Source: Trichoplax sp. H2
Lineage: Eukaryota; Placozoa; Uniplacotomia; Trichoplacea
Assembly (NCBI GenBank): GCA_003344405.1
Contig: NOWV01000059.1
Coordinates: 345,801-409,800 of the forward strand
Reading direction: 5' to 3'
DNA: 64,000 nt
Below the pieces are notes generated by a model. That model saw only the letters and a program-made list of their open reading frames with translations, did not search any database and was not told where the DNA came from. The position numbers were made by a program, and so were the translations under genes. This document shows positions 11,701 through 28,100 of this stretch, piece after piece. Positions within the stretch are counted from its first letter, which is position 1. Every line of letters starts with the position of its first letter.

Positions 11701-14544
11701 GGACACTGACGATTTAGATTACATCCACCGTTAGTGCATTATAGTATCTATATAATTTATTAATAGGTGAACTTTTGTACAAACTAAACGTTCTCTGCCA
11801 GCAGCCTATGTCGTTATAAGATATGATAAATTGTAAAACTGTTTATTATGACTTATTCGAATATGTACGAGTGTGCGCGTATAGTTTGGATATTAATGGA
11901 AAATAAATTTCATACACATAATAGCGACAANNNNNNNNNNNNNNNNNNNNTTCCTGGTCGCTATAATAAGTGCTATAATTACCATTGCATTTATTCAAGC
12001 TCTGTGGTAAGTATAATACTATGTAATTCATTTTAGCTATAACATGTGTATCTATATAGATTTTTAGATAAAACATATGATAAATAAGGTATTTCATTTA
12101 CTATAAGCGGTATCAATTACTACTATAAAATTATCATAATTAGTTGCCTTTTTACCTTATATGATTTACTTATATCCGTACTTCGGAGAAATTGAAAGTT
12201 TCCTTCTTTACACGGTGATTTCATCTGCAGGACAGCCGCAGTTTTAAGAATAGTACCGCAGACATGCCAAGATATCCCATATTCATGGCATGATCAATTT
12301 GGAATTGTAAATGACACCGATAGTCCTATCAGGTGTAATATTTCGCTTGAATGGTATGAGCCTAACTATTTTACTTTGCTTTAATATAATTTATATATAG
12401 TATTAACATCCAGAAGTAAATATGTCGTTATAAGATATGGAAAATTGTGAAACTGTTTATTATGACTTATTCGAATATGTACGAGTGTGTGCGTATAGTT
12501 TGGATATTAATGGAAAATAAATTTCATACACATAATAGCGACAAAAGATACTGCATACTGTTTTTGGTATAGTATAAAGCTAACATTTTATGCGATACTG
12601 ATTAGTTGATTACCTTGGTTAATTTAGGGCGAAAAGGCATGGAGTTCTATCCATAATACCCATGATGAAAGTAATTTTAATTAAATACAAATTACTAACT
12701 GTAGTATATATGATAGCATCAGAGAAAGCTGTTAATGTTCGATGTTATTGAATTATACTATCTAATTACTATTATAGCTAATAGGTCAACCTATTCATTT
12801 TTTTAATTCTAATACTAACATAGATCATTAAAAGCCGTTATCCGGAATATAACTGGATTGCATCTTTCTCCGCTGGAACTTTATTCTACATGATGTCAAT
12901 CAATTTTATTTGCAACGCATTGGTATTAGCGAATAACAGTTAGTTTTTTAGACTATGACCATCGATGGCCGAGGAACTACAATTAATATAAGTGCTATTT
13001 TTATAAGTCTTAGATATTATTAAGTCTTGTTGGTGTGATATCTATCGGTATGAAACATCGTAGGTGCAGTATTATTAGTTACCGATACATATCTATATCT
13101 TATACAAATTTGACCACGAATGCCTTATAACATGGTTAAGATTGTATTATGTAATGTAATCATATATATTGATTCCTATTGTTTGTAGATAACATTGTAG
13201 ATGTTTCTTTGCTTACACAGTGTATGCACTATCAATTATACCGATATGTGAACTCATTCACTAAATATTTCTGCGTGATTTGCGAAATTTAAATATATTT
13301 TGTGATTGATTTCAATATAGTAACTGGTGTAATTACCTTTATGCAAAAATTGTTTAATCGTAAGAGACTTAATGAAGCATCTCGTGAAGTTGATATCGTT
13401 AGTACAGAGTAAGTAGTTTACATGATGAGATACAAAATAAGCCGATAATTAAAATGCTTTTTTCCGTAATTTAGCTTCATATTTAATTAATTATTTTATT
13501 ACATTCAACGTTTTTCAAATAGCCTATACACTATGATAGGGTATTTCTTGGTAATCACAATCATATTCTTAATAGCTTTTTTCAATTCTAAGGTATTGTC
13601 TCGATTCATATCAAAACTAGTTTGTTTACCATGATTGTAACATTGACTACACTATGTATGCAAGTAGCGAATGTAAAATATTATAAATAATTGAAGAATT
13701 ACTAAAATTGAAGCCTTACTATAAACAACAAATCTATAAATATATTCATTTGTTAACTTCACGCTATGATAAATTAAATAATTCGAATATTAGTGTTGAT
13801 TAATTAGATCTGTTTTGCAGCTCTTTCATAACTACACCAATAAATTAAAAATTGTCTTCCACTAAAAAGTAGTTCCGAATTTGATTTAAATAAACTTGAA
13901 TATTCACTTTAAGATAGATATCAGAATAGAATAATATCGTAATTTTGTAATTATAATTAATACTAGTATTATGCAGAACTATAATATTGAATAATCGATC
14001 ATAATTCTGTAAGTTATGGTAATCAATCATATCGGTTCTTTAATGCCAGGCATTCATTGTAGTGTTAGCCTATGGAGCTACGTCAGGAAATAACATCATT
14101 GGTGGGATTGTCCTTCCAATAATGTTTGTTCGTTCGCATTTCAGCCAAGCAAGGTAATTTGAAGAAATGTTAGCCAAAATATTTTTTAACTGAATCTATT
14201 TGCCTTAGCATATATACCTATGACATCATGCAATATTAAAATAGCATAAGCTATATCAAGAGACTACGTACAATTGCGGACAATATGGTCGTATTACATT
14301 ACACACTAGATTTAAATGTTATAAATAGATGTAGCTAACCGAGATTACATTCGATTGATTAAAAGACTCAAATTTGCATATTTACAGAGAGTTCTGATGA
14401 TTAATATTAAATTATTTTATTTTACATTGCAGGCATTTGGAAATTCCTCTACCGTTACATCCTATCGGATACATTCTGTTTGCCATAGCTGCTATTTATC
14501 TAAACGTGCTACTGGTTTATGCTATCATTAAATTGGCGAGTTAA
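8769..14544 (+). CDS. Polytopic membrane protein, APC-type transporter-like, copy 2
   Basis: Best exons: 8769-8842, 9196-9365, 9576-9641, 9714-9837, about 10300-10355, 10563-10620, 11006-11070, 11295-11417, 12824-12938, 13321-13408, 13523-13592, 14050-14153 and 14433-14544 (TAA). Phases agree for most junctions. The start codon was not found; 7327-7512 could be a further 5' exon. Membrane segments include IIGPYVWIFAILSMIAH, SPLLFSTFTIGGFEIMAP and IILFLVAIISAIITIAFI, then the conserved Cys loop (TCQDIPYSWH), YPEYNWIAS, the GATSGNNIIGGIVLP segment and the last TM ending KLAS-stop. The GGFE segment followed by a charged loop and a TM resembles TM6-7 of amino-acid permeases, and the segment ending PIMFVRSHF resembles a late AAAP-family TM; this is inference. 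An assembly gap at 11931-11950 duplicates the exons at 11006-11070 and 11295-11417 (second copies near 11951-12006 and 12231-12353). The second copies should not be counted. Confidence 0.5.
10641..10760. repeat. Short intronic tandem repeat, about 60-bp period
   Basis: Two diverged units side by side, each with AATG.ATTT.TCGG.AAATTGG.CTA and ending in ATAGAAAA.AAT. They lie between the exons at 10563-10620 and 11006-11070. Confidence 0.55.
11488..11809. mobile_element. 322-bp insertion or deletion polymorphism between the two gap-flanking copies
   Basis: This block is present left of the gap and cleanly absent from the right copy. The junction carries a three-base TAT identity at both ends, which could be a target-site duplication or deletion microhomology. 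Inside it, 11587-11639 resembles 62813-62875. No open frame and no clear terminal inverted repeats were seen, so a small non-autonomous element is possible but unproven. Confidence 0.4.
11587..11639. repeat. Dispersed repeat, copy 1 (partner at 62813)
   Basis: Shares GAACGTGACCGTATGCGAA and the downstream block CATTTTGCAAA.TGCCCA with 62813-62875, where about 11 extra bases separate the two blocks. This copy lies inside the 322-bp polymorphic block. Confidence 0.65.
11931..11950. other. Assembly gap (20 N) with duplicated flanks
   Basis: Run of 20 N. Sequence ending at the gap (to ..GCGACAA) recurs at 12544, and sequence starting after the gap recurs at 11015, so the true gap size is negative. 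Confidence 0.95.
11951..12544. repeat. Right copy of a gap-flanking duplication
   Basis: Matches 11015-11930 without the 322-bp block. It begins inside the membrane exon (end of exon at 12006) and contains a second copy of the TCQDIPYSW exon at 12231-12353. Confidence 0.85.
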
Positions 14545-15580
14545 CTTTTAACATACTAATATACCAATGAGTAGCCAATTTTATCAGCGGAGTATATTTG
14601 GCAGATTTTTGCCTGCGTATACGCGTATGTGCATTTTCAAGATGTAGTCATCCTTGAATTACCTCATACACTCGACAGTATATGTATGGATGTCTTAAAT
14701 CGTAATAAAAATGATGAATACGTAGCTGTGCAAGTAAGTGTGCATAAAGGGCGCATCTTAGTCTACTACTAAAAGCACAAATTTACTGTTAATAGTCAAT
14801 ATTAAGGTCTAAACTGCATCCATTTGCAGTATATATTTAAAATATGATGATCGGTGCCACTTAATTAGTAATTCACTTGTAGAAATGGAGACCAATGTTA
14901 TGAAGAAGTACCTAATAGCGTAATTAGGGAAGATGCTATTTATTGACCCGTGGCACCCCATTCAAGTTTATGGTATTGCATATTGCACACATGCGAGTAT
15001 ACTACCAATCTGAAGTATAGGTTTAACAGAAAATGATTATAATACGGTTTCAAAGTGATTGATCAGTATGATTGGGGACATTCTTCAAGTCATAGGCTTG
15101 CATTGTGCAAATAATGTTGTTACGAGAGGAGAATTATTAAGGAGGACGAAGAAGACTTATGCTTTGTTTAAGCTAAAAGTTTATATGTATATGTCACAAA
15201 TCCCGCTTGTGATTTGGTTATGTCAGGTGCTATAGTAATTTTGTATGTCTTCCACTAACTTGGAAATCTTCTTCTAAGGGAAAACCAACTCTTTCCTCAC
15301 AGTCACACAACTACTCAGGTTTCTTTCAAACCACTAGCACTTTTTATTTGGCCATCTGATTTCTAGTCTCTACTAGTTTGTCCTAGCCCGGAGCGACTAC
15401 TACTATTGTGCCAATCAACGAGCCTGAGCTCAGCACCAATATGAGTAATTAATTGTTGGAGTAGTGCGCTCCCATAAGCTAATCCTATATTAAACGATAT
15501 TATATCTAGCTACATATAATTCAATCTTTGTTGATTGCTCCATTTATAATAATTGTAAACAACAAGTACTAGTGCCCCAT
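14545..15580. other. Gene-poor spacer after the second permease-like gene
   Basis: No exon was recognised. There is a small inverted repeat around 15196-15222 (CACAAATC and GATTTGG arms). Confidence 0.4.
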
Positions 15581-15607
15581 GGTTGTCTACCGAAATGGTA
15601 AACAACC
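15581..15607. repeat. Hairpin, 11-bp arms, 5-base loop
   Basis: Arms GGTTGTCTACC (15581-15591) and GGTAAACAACC (15597-15607) pair with one mismatch around the loop GAAAT. The right arm, but not the left, is present in the duplicate at 16157, so the hairpin sits exactly where the two copies stop matching. Confidence 0.6.
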
Positions 15608-15805
15608 GGGTTAATTAATTATTATTGCCTAATTTACGGAGCTACACTTCGTAACAGTATAGTGTTCCTATTTTCCTTATTCAGAATCTATTCATGCAAG
15701 TTATGAGCTTAGATTAACTAGAAGGAGTCTTATCTTTTGCATTATATAATAAAGGAGTAATAAACATATCATTTTTTATATTTTCATATCGAAATAATTT
15801 ACCTT
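15594..15805. repeat. Left copy of second gap-flanking duplication
   Basis: Near-identical to 16154-16373, apart from a 7-base TTATAAT-type insertion and a few substitutions in the right copy. It ends directly at the N run. No coding potential was seen. Confidence 0.85.
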
Positions 15806-15825
15806 NNNNNNNNNNNNNNNNNNNN
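15806..15825. other. Assembly gap (20 N) with duplicated flanks
   Basis: Run of 20 N. The 212 bases left of it recur about 560 bases downstream. The 330 bases right of it (15826-16153) have no counterpart to the left. Confidence 0.95.
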
Positions 15826-16153
15826 CCTAGTACAGTAATATCCTAATGTACGAATACTTATCATATACCGTTTAAGTACTGTATTGTATTACATTCATAA
15901 TGTACGACATCATGACTACATATAGACGACATGCTATACATATAAAGACATTATCTCAATCCCATCTAAAACCTATAAATACCCTTGTACGCTAACTCGT
16001 TAGTCAGTTCCTACATTCCTGCTATCTCAAATACCTTATCTATAACAACCATATCATTGTTAGCCTGTAACTTGTATCTCAATAAAATCCTTTATACCTT
16101 CTATCATCGTCTACCTTAAAATACTTTACGCTACTTAAAGAAGATATTATTAC

Positions 16154-16373
16154 AATGGTAAACAACCGGGTTAATTAATTATTATTGCCTAATTTATAAT
16201 TTACGGAGCTACACTTCGTAACAGTATAGTGTTTCTATTTTCCTTATTCAGAATCTATTTATGCAAGTTATGAGCTTAGATTAACTAGAAGGAGTCTTAT
16301 CTTTTGCATTATTTAATAAAGGAGTAATAAACATATCATTTTTTTATATTTTCATATCGAAATAATTTACCTT
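16154..16373. repeat. Right copy of second gap-flanking duplication
   Basis: Partner of 15594-15805. It is preceded by sequence different from that before the left copy, so either the haplotypes differ at this point or this is a dispersed repeat rather than a simple contig overlap. Confidence 0.8.
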
Positions 16374-16590
16374 ATTCAATATAAGGATGCGAATACACTA
16401 TACAATGGTTTACCTTCAACTCTTAACAAGTAAATCTAGATACACTGCAACTTCTGCAATACCTTGTAAGACAGTGTAATATTGTATTCTAAGTTCATGA
16501 TATATTTAGTCATGTCTACCGTAGCTATTGTGTTCAACGTGTGATAGATATTCCGTTGGAGGCTTAAGTATTCAGTATAGCTAGCTTAGT

Positions 16591-17028
16591 AACTGTATCC
16601 TTTTGAAGAGGAGTGCTATAGTGCTCACACTAGAGCTTCACCAGAAAGGTGTAAACTATCCTGCATTTGAGATGGTAATACTGGAGTGTGTAGTAAGTAA
16701 GGTGCTAAGATTGTTCACACGGAAAAGTATATAAGCGAGTAGTTTAGTATAGTAAAATAGTTCTTTCTCGTTGGAGGTCCTCCGTTGATCGATTCCATTG
16801 TATCTTTGTAAACGAGGTTTTGTTCAATAAATCTTAATTTTCTGAAGGTTTCAAGATTCTTGATCTATCAATCTCACATATCTATTTCATAATAAACCAT
16901 AACATATAATTAATAAGTTATCTGCGATATCAAAGTTAGCGTTAACACAGATTTATTACGGCCTACGTTGCCTAAATCATATTGGAGTTAAGTGGAGAAA
17001 GTATTGTTGCTCACAGTGTTTCAGTGAT
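16591..17028. repeat. Unit A of tandem pair, copy 1 (438 bp)
   Basis: Starts AACTGTATCCTTTTGAAGAG and recurs at 17029. It carries a TATA-like AGTATATAAGCGAG near 16725 and an AATAAA near 16827, about 100 bases later, an arrangement reminiscent of a long terminal repeat or a duplicated promoter. It holds a block of about 50 bases after AATAAATCTTAA that copy 2 lacks. No TG..CA ends and no retroelement proteins are nearby. Confidence 0.75.
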
Positions 17029-17398
17029 AACTGTATCCTTTTGAAGAGGAGTGCTATAGTGTTCACACTAGAGCTTCGCCAGAAAGGTGTAAACTATCCT
17101 GCATTTGAGATGGTAATACTGAAGTGTGTAGTAAGTAAGGTGCTAAGATCATTCTCGCGGAAAAGTATATAAGCGAGTAGTTTAGTATAGTAAAATAGTT
17201 CTTTCTCGTTGGAGGTCCTCCGTTGATCGATTCCATTGTATCTTTGTAAACGAGATTTTGTTCAATAAATCTTAAACCATAATATATAATTAATAAGTTA
17301 TCTGCGATATATCATAGTTAACGTTAACACAGATTTATCACGGCCTACGTTGCCTAAATCATATTGGAGTTAAGTGGAGAAAGTATTGTTGCTCTCAG
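17029..17398. repeat. Unit A of tandem pair, copy 2 (about 370 bp)
   Basis: Second copy of the 16591 unit, highly similar, lacking the block of about 50 bases. It retains the TATA-like and AATAAA strings. It ends in GTTGCTCTCAG and passes directly into unit B. Confidence 0.75.
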
Positions 17399-17798
17399 TG
17401 ATATTGTATAAAGCTGTTTTGCGGACTCGAGTACAGTGTGTCTACTAATTGTGAGCCTTATAGAAGGGCGCTTCTTAGGCTTTATAGTTGTAATACTCTA
17501 TTCGATCGATTAAAAGCTACGTAGTTCGTAATCTGTACAAGCAACTCAAAGTAAGTGCTTTACGTTAGACTAGTAAACTTGTTAGGAAGGAGTCTAGAAC
17601 ACCAATACATAAAAAGGAAATATCCCATTTATAACCATATTACTATATGCGATACATGGAAAGTATTTCTTCTTGAAAGTAGGTCGGCAAATGCAAATAT
17701 CTAACCACCTACAAGTGTCAAGGAGGGGAAAGGAAAATTGCAGTATGCAGAGCTAGATTATTTTCTGGTCATTCTACTATATTCTAGCACAGAAACCG
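17399..17798. repeat. Unit B of tandem pair, copy 1 (400 bp)
   Basis: Starts TGATATTGTATAAAGCTG and recurs at 17799. Shared landmarks are GGACTCGAGTACAGTGTG, GGAAGGAGTCTAG and AAAGTAGGTCGGCAAAT. It is more diverged than the A pair, with a small rearranged stretch near 17465-17510. No frame is open in both copies. Confidence 0.75.
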
Positions 17799-18202
17799 TG
17801 ATATGGTATAAAGCTGTTTTGTGGACTCGAGTACAGTGTGTCTACTAATGGTGAGCCTTTTAGAAGGGTCTTTATAGTTGTAATATTCTATTCTTATTCC
17901 ATCTTTCGATAGATTAAAAGCTACTTAGTACGTAATCTGTACAAGCAACTCAAAGTAAGGGCAATACATTAGACGAGTAAACTTGTCAGGAAGGAGTCTA
18001 GGACAGCATTGCATAGAAGGAAATATCTTATTTATAACCATATTACTATATGCGATCTATGGAAAGTATTTCTTCTCGAAAGTAGGTCGGCAAATTCAAA
18101 TTTCTGACCACCTGCAAGTGGCAAGAAGGAGAAAGGTAAAATTGCAGCATGCAGAGCCAAATTATTTTCTGGTCATTCTACTATACTCTACCACAGAAAC
18201 CG
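17799..18202. repeat. Unit B of tandem pair, copy 2
   Basis: Second copy of the 17399 unit, ending CACAGAAACCG. An 80-codon open stretch here begins with a non-ATG codon and is broken in copy 1, so I do not call a gene. Confidence 0.75.
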
Positions 18203-18751
18203 AACACCATACTGTACAAAAGTAACGTAGCCATTGCTTTGGATCCTTAGGATGGCCTCATGTAGGATAGTAGAGTGTACGATGGCAGGCATACCATACA
18301 GTTGAAATGACCAGCGAAACACTCGTCTTCAGGGTGTTACTTCGATCGTATGCCATAAAACTCCGTACAGCCATACTGGGTCTCTCTGGTCAGACTATAT
18401 TATAGTCATTCATACGAGGTTACAACTTCTATTCCATACAGTGGATAGAGCAGCGATCATGGACTCCGGATGGACTTCATCACTTAGGTCAGAGGATATC
18501 GAGTTGTCCTTGGATACATTTTCCATTTCGTGCACAGTCGTTGGAAAGGCAGGCGTAATCTCCCCTAAAACTATTGCAATTGATTCGTATTGACTTTATT
18601 AGAGGTAAGTTTAATGCTATTAAAGCAATATTAATGATAAATTGTTAGTTGTTAGCAGAGGATAAAGTGGATTTGGATTACAAATCAACGTGACTTCAAA
18701 CTACTCTGCTGTATGATATGGCGTTCTTCTTGCAGGTTTTCTAGTCATAAA
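18203..18751. other. Upstream region of Kri1
   Basis: Less AT-rich than its surroundings. No exon was recognised. It presumably holds the Kri1 promoter or 5' leader, and the A-A-B-B repeats lie immediately before it. Confidence 0.4.
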
Positions 18752-24141
<5,390 letters not shown>

Positions 24142-25152
24142 TTGTGATGATTAATGGAATCTAAAACATCTAAAACATCTAAATATTATTATTTGAATAT
24201 GGAGGGACAACATCAGGACAATATCTAATCTTCCCTGCAGTTTATTTTGTATAATGACCACTTTAATTAAACCGGAGAATAAATTTACTACTATTAATGA
24301 ATTCTTCCATGATAGGATTTGTGTACTTATATATAATGGACAGAATTACAGGATTGAAGCTGCTGATTATACAAATCGAAGTATGGTAGTTATGCGATAC
24401 TGCAGAAGTGGTCACTTTGACAATTTTTCTTTTTATTTTACCGTAACTACAGTTAAATTATCATTGATCTCGGAGTAGCCCTCTAATAAATGTAATAGCT
24501 AGTCTCTTATGTTAAGCGATGCCGAGTAAGTTTTTCATTGTAATGATGATATTTAATTTGATGTTAACGTCAATTACTGGTCTATTTACACTTGAAAGTA
24601 GATAATCGCTTGGGTATACTGTTGAGTACCTAATACGGATCTTCGCAATGTCCAATCATAATTACTAACTAACGCAACGAAAGCACTAATTCATGGCGTT
24701 TTCATTAACAGAGCCCTGTATTTTGTTTCTTAGGATAACGAAGATCAATTTTATGCCTATTATCGCCGTATAAGTTAACTGTTTTTAGATGATTCAGAAT
24801 TGCAAAGTTCGTAATTTTAATATATACTGTATATGCAAAGTAGATATATGAAGACGTAAAATATAATTTTATTACATTCACATAATGCAACGCTTAAAGA
24901 TTGTGTAGAAACTCTAGAACTTCAGAAATTTGTAGATAATTATCTATGATTTATAGAAATTCTTAAAATTTTAAACATTACTAACTTACGGCAATTATCA
25001 TATAAATATCAGGACAAGGTGTTTCTAGCTAGAATAGACATTGTATAGTATGCTTATCTTACTTTACTTGTAGGATATCAAATCAAGATGATTACGAGAA
25101 ATGAATACTAATAATTAATTCAGTTTAGCTCATTCTTCGGAGTTGGATTACA
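24142..25152. other. Convergent spacer between Kri1 and TRPM-A
   Basis: The two genes' 3' ends face each other here. It has a short ATCTAAAAC tandem motif at about 24158-24182. An open stretch of 74 codons at 24254-24478 has no recognisable domain and lies in the expected Kri1 3' untranslated region. A further short TRPM-A C-terminal exon might lie near 24900-24960 on the minus strand, unproven. Confidence 0.4.
24278..24283 (+). terminator. Candidate Kri1 polyadenylation signal AATAAA
   Basis: Canonical hexamer 137 bases after the Kri1 stop codon. In AT-rich DNA this occurs often by chance. Confidence 0.3.
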
Positions 25153-28100
25153 TTACACCTCTTTATTAAAATAATGGATTTTAACAGTTTTGTAAGCTTC
25201 TTCAGCTTCCCATTGGATACCATCATAATGTTGAGCATGATATTCTACGATAAAAAAAAAGAAAATGGAAATTGATTAAAATGATTTTAGGATATCATAT
25301 CTGTGCAATCATTCAATTTCAAACATACTTAGGTAGTCTGTATACTTTTCAGAATCGTTCTTATACCATGGATAATATATTTGACCATTATAAAATGATC
25401 GGCAAATAAAAAGAACCAATCGTATCAGATTCATTGGAGGAGCAAGGGCAGATCGAAAAATAAAGTCATGAACTAGTTCAGAGAATTGTTTTGCCCAGAT
25501 GGCTTTCGTTTCAGATTCTAGCTGATCGTAACTTTTGCTATCATTAAGACGAAGAAAATATCAAAGAAAATAGATATTAGAGTAAAAAGCCAAAGTAAAG
25601 TTTATCCAAGGAACAATTCAATTTCAACTTACTTGAGAATAGCAATTAATAGGTTAAAGAGTAAAACTACGGCTATAAGAAGATAAATTACTAGTAAAAT
25701 ATTAGTAATAACTTCCACCGAGATACAATTATAATGAGAATAGCCATGAGAAACGGATGCTACTGCAGTATTATTAAGTTCGAGTGGACACACGATAATT
25801 TTCTCTGTTTATGAAAAATTAATAGAAACGTCATATTAAAGCTCGAAACAGAGATAGGAAACTAATTGCAAATGTTACTACTGCAGCAATTTGTATCCAA
25901 ATACTGATTCAAAACTGAAATCTAAGGTTTGCTACTATCATAATATTTAGCAAGTATTATTATGATGACTCATTTTAAGCTGTAGTTACTGTGCCATACC
26001 ACTTTCATCGACCAAAGTCTCCCCAAATACCCGAAGATAAGGTACGACTAAGATATTAGTCATGGCTTTACGGATAGATAGTTGATTTGGGTATAGGATA
26101 GCTTGTGTAGCAACACCGAAAGCGATCAGAAATACCAAGAGTAGGACCAAGAACGACATCAAATCGCCACACTATATATATAGCATATATATTATGAAGA
26201 TAATTCTGCAGTCAATTCCTGATATGGTTGAGACACCTTCATCTGATAGATTTAGTGCCGAAAAAAAATTATTGTATAGAATACCAATTTTCGAATCATA
26301 ATAAGTTTTGGCCCATGATTGATTGATGGCGAAATGAATTGGAGACATCTGATTATAGAAATATAAAAATAAATTTGATAATATAGAAATAATTGTACGG
26401 CAATACGGTAATATATTATATTATATGATATAAAGATATCTATCAGTACAGCACAGCCAGAGGATTGAGTTACATTACCTAAGACAAAATATTATAAAAT
26501 CGACAGCATACAAGATTCTTCCCACTTCAATCGTGAATTCAATCATGCGAAAGACTAAAGCAAGATAAAATATGCAAATAGCACTGGTATTCATAATATT
26601 CCAGAAATTAGTTATCCAAAAAAAGAATTTCTCCATAAAATATCGACCATGCCATCGAGTTATCTGGGTAGTTAACGATGTACAATTGTAAAGATAAGAC
26701 ACCAATGTTAATTTAGTTGTTAGCGACTGCATATCATATTACAGGTTGATATATACATGATACTTTTTTACGTATTAATCAATTCGTATTATAAATGAAA
26801 CGAAGTTGAATACAACGGCCATTCGTATGCAGATATACGAGGTACAATGTTACCGAATGAACCATGATTATATAGTGCTGGTTAAAAGGATGATCCAATT
26901 AAATTTTTGCTATTATTAAGAGGCACACTTCTAAATACCTGTATAATTTCTTCTATGGTCATAGAAAACACCCATGCAATTATTACTTGTTCTACTAGCG
27001 TTGGTAGATCCCGAAATGATATTGTGATAAAAATAGCGTATGAAACTAAGAAGGCCAGGTAAAAGGTCTAATATGAATAGAACATCTTTCGTAGTTTAGC
27101 AAAAGTACGCATAGAATATTCTGTAACTTAATAGAAAAATTAAAATTTACCGCATGAATGAAATATTTAAGACGTGGAGTCACATAATATTTTTCAAGCT
27201 GTTTCTTGCTGCTACGGATATGCTTATGATGTTTTCCTTGTTTGCGTGACATAGTTGCCTCTTCTGCATCTCGAATCGATGGGTGGTTAGAATTTTTAAG
27301 ACTTGAGGAATTTCTCCATAAGCTGGCCAAAGGAGACATGGTCGACATAAATATCTGTAGAAACATAATGGCCGCAAATATTATAGCTTTGCATGCTACA
27401 GTGAAGTTTCTCGATCTAGTTTCCAATAGCTTACAGTTCACTACTATGAAAATAAAGTGAGCATAGGGTCACTTTAACATGCATAAATCATTTACCAGTA
27501 ATTATATATATATATATATATAATAAAAATATAGCTACCAAATTTCGATCTAAAGTATGACATTGTGTCTACGTATTAAATTAGCACTTCTACTCGTAAA
27601 ACGTGAAATTCTTTTAGCTTTAACTGCTTGCAAAGTCATTATAAGAGCTAGAGTGAACAAAGCTAAATTAGCAGGTATCGGTATATTTTAATCAGAAATT
27701 TATAATTACACAGCGATAATATCTACAGATCTATAGTAGATATCACTCTTTAAATGGTTGTATCTAAATACTCGTTGAAGTTGTCTGAATTCCATATACT
27801 TTGGATTACAATCTGCCAAAGAATATATGATAATTACTATGCATTGTTGGTAATATTAACTGTGGTCGTTGTACCTGTCGTACTTTCAGTTCCTCTCCTA
27901 AAACACCATTCCAAACTGATTTTAGGGCCCGAATATAAGAATCTAAGCCAATAAAGTCGTTGAAATGAGGTAAAAGCATAATAATAGAAAAGCACGACAT
28001 TTGCCCCCACTCAGGTGAATCTTTTAGTAAATGATAACTGCAAGCCAAGTGATCTTCCTGCGATAAATCTTGGATCATCTCAAAGGCTGCAGACTTATAC

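Larger units (their letters stand above)
11015..11930. repeat. Left copy of a gap-flanking duplication
   Basis: This is near-identical to 11951-12544, which begins right after the N run. The two differ by scattered substitutions and by one 322-bp block (11488-11809) present only here; 916 minus 322 equals the 594 bp of the right copy exactly. Left exon copies lie at 11006-11070 and 11295-11417. An unmerged overlap of two haplotype contigs is the simplest reading. Confidence 0.85.

Noticed and set aside
17983-18225. 80-codon open frame in repeat unit B copy 2
   Set aside because: It starts with a non-ATG codon and is broken by stops in the parallel copy at 17399-17798, so it is not conserved as protein.
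18378-18395. An 18-base string resembling the start of a lentiviral R region
   Set aside because: It is too short and isolated: no long terminal repeat ends, no primer-binding site and no retroviral protein nearby. Taken as chance.
24254-24478. 74-codon open frame after Kri1
   Set aside because: It lies in the probable 3' untranslated region, has no domain, no splice partner and average AT-rich composition.
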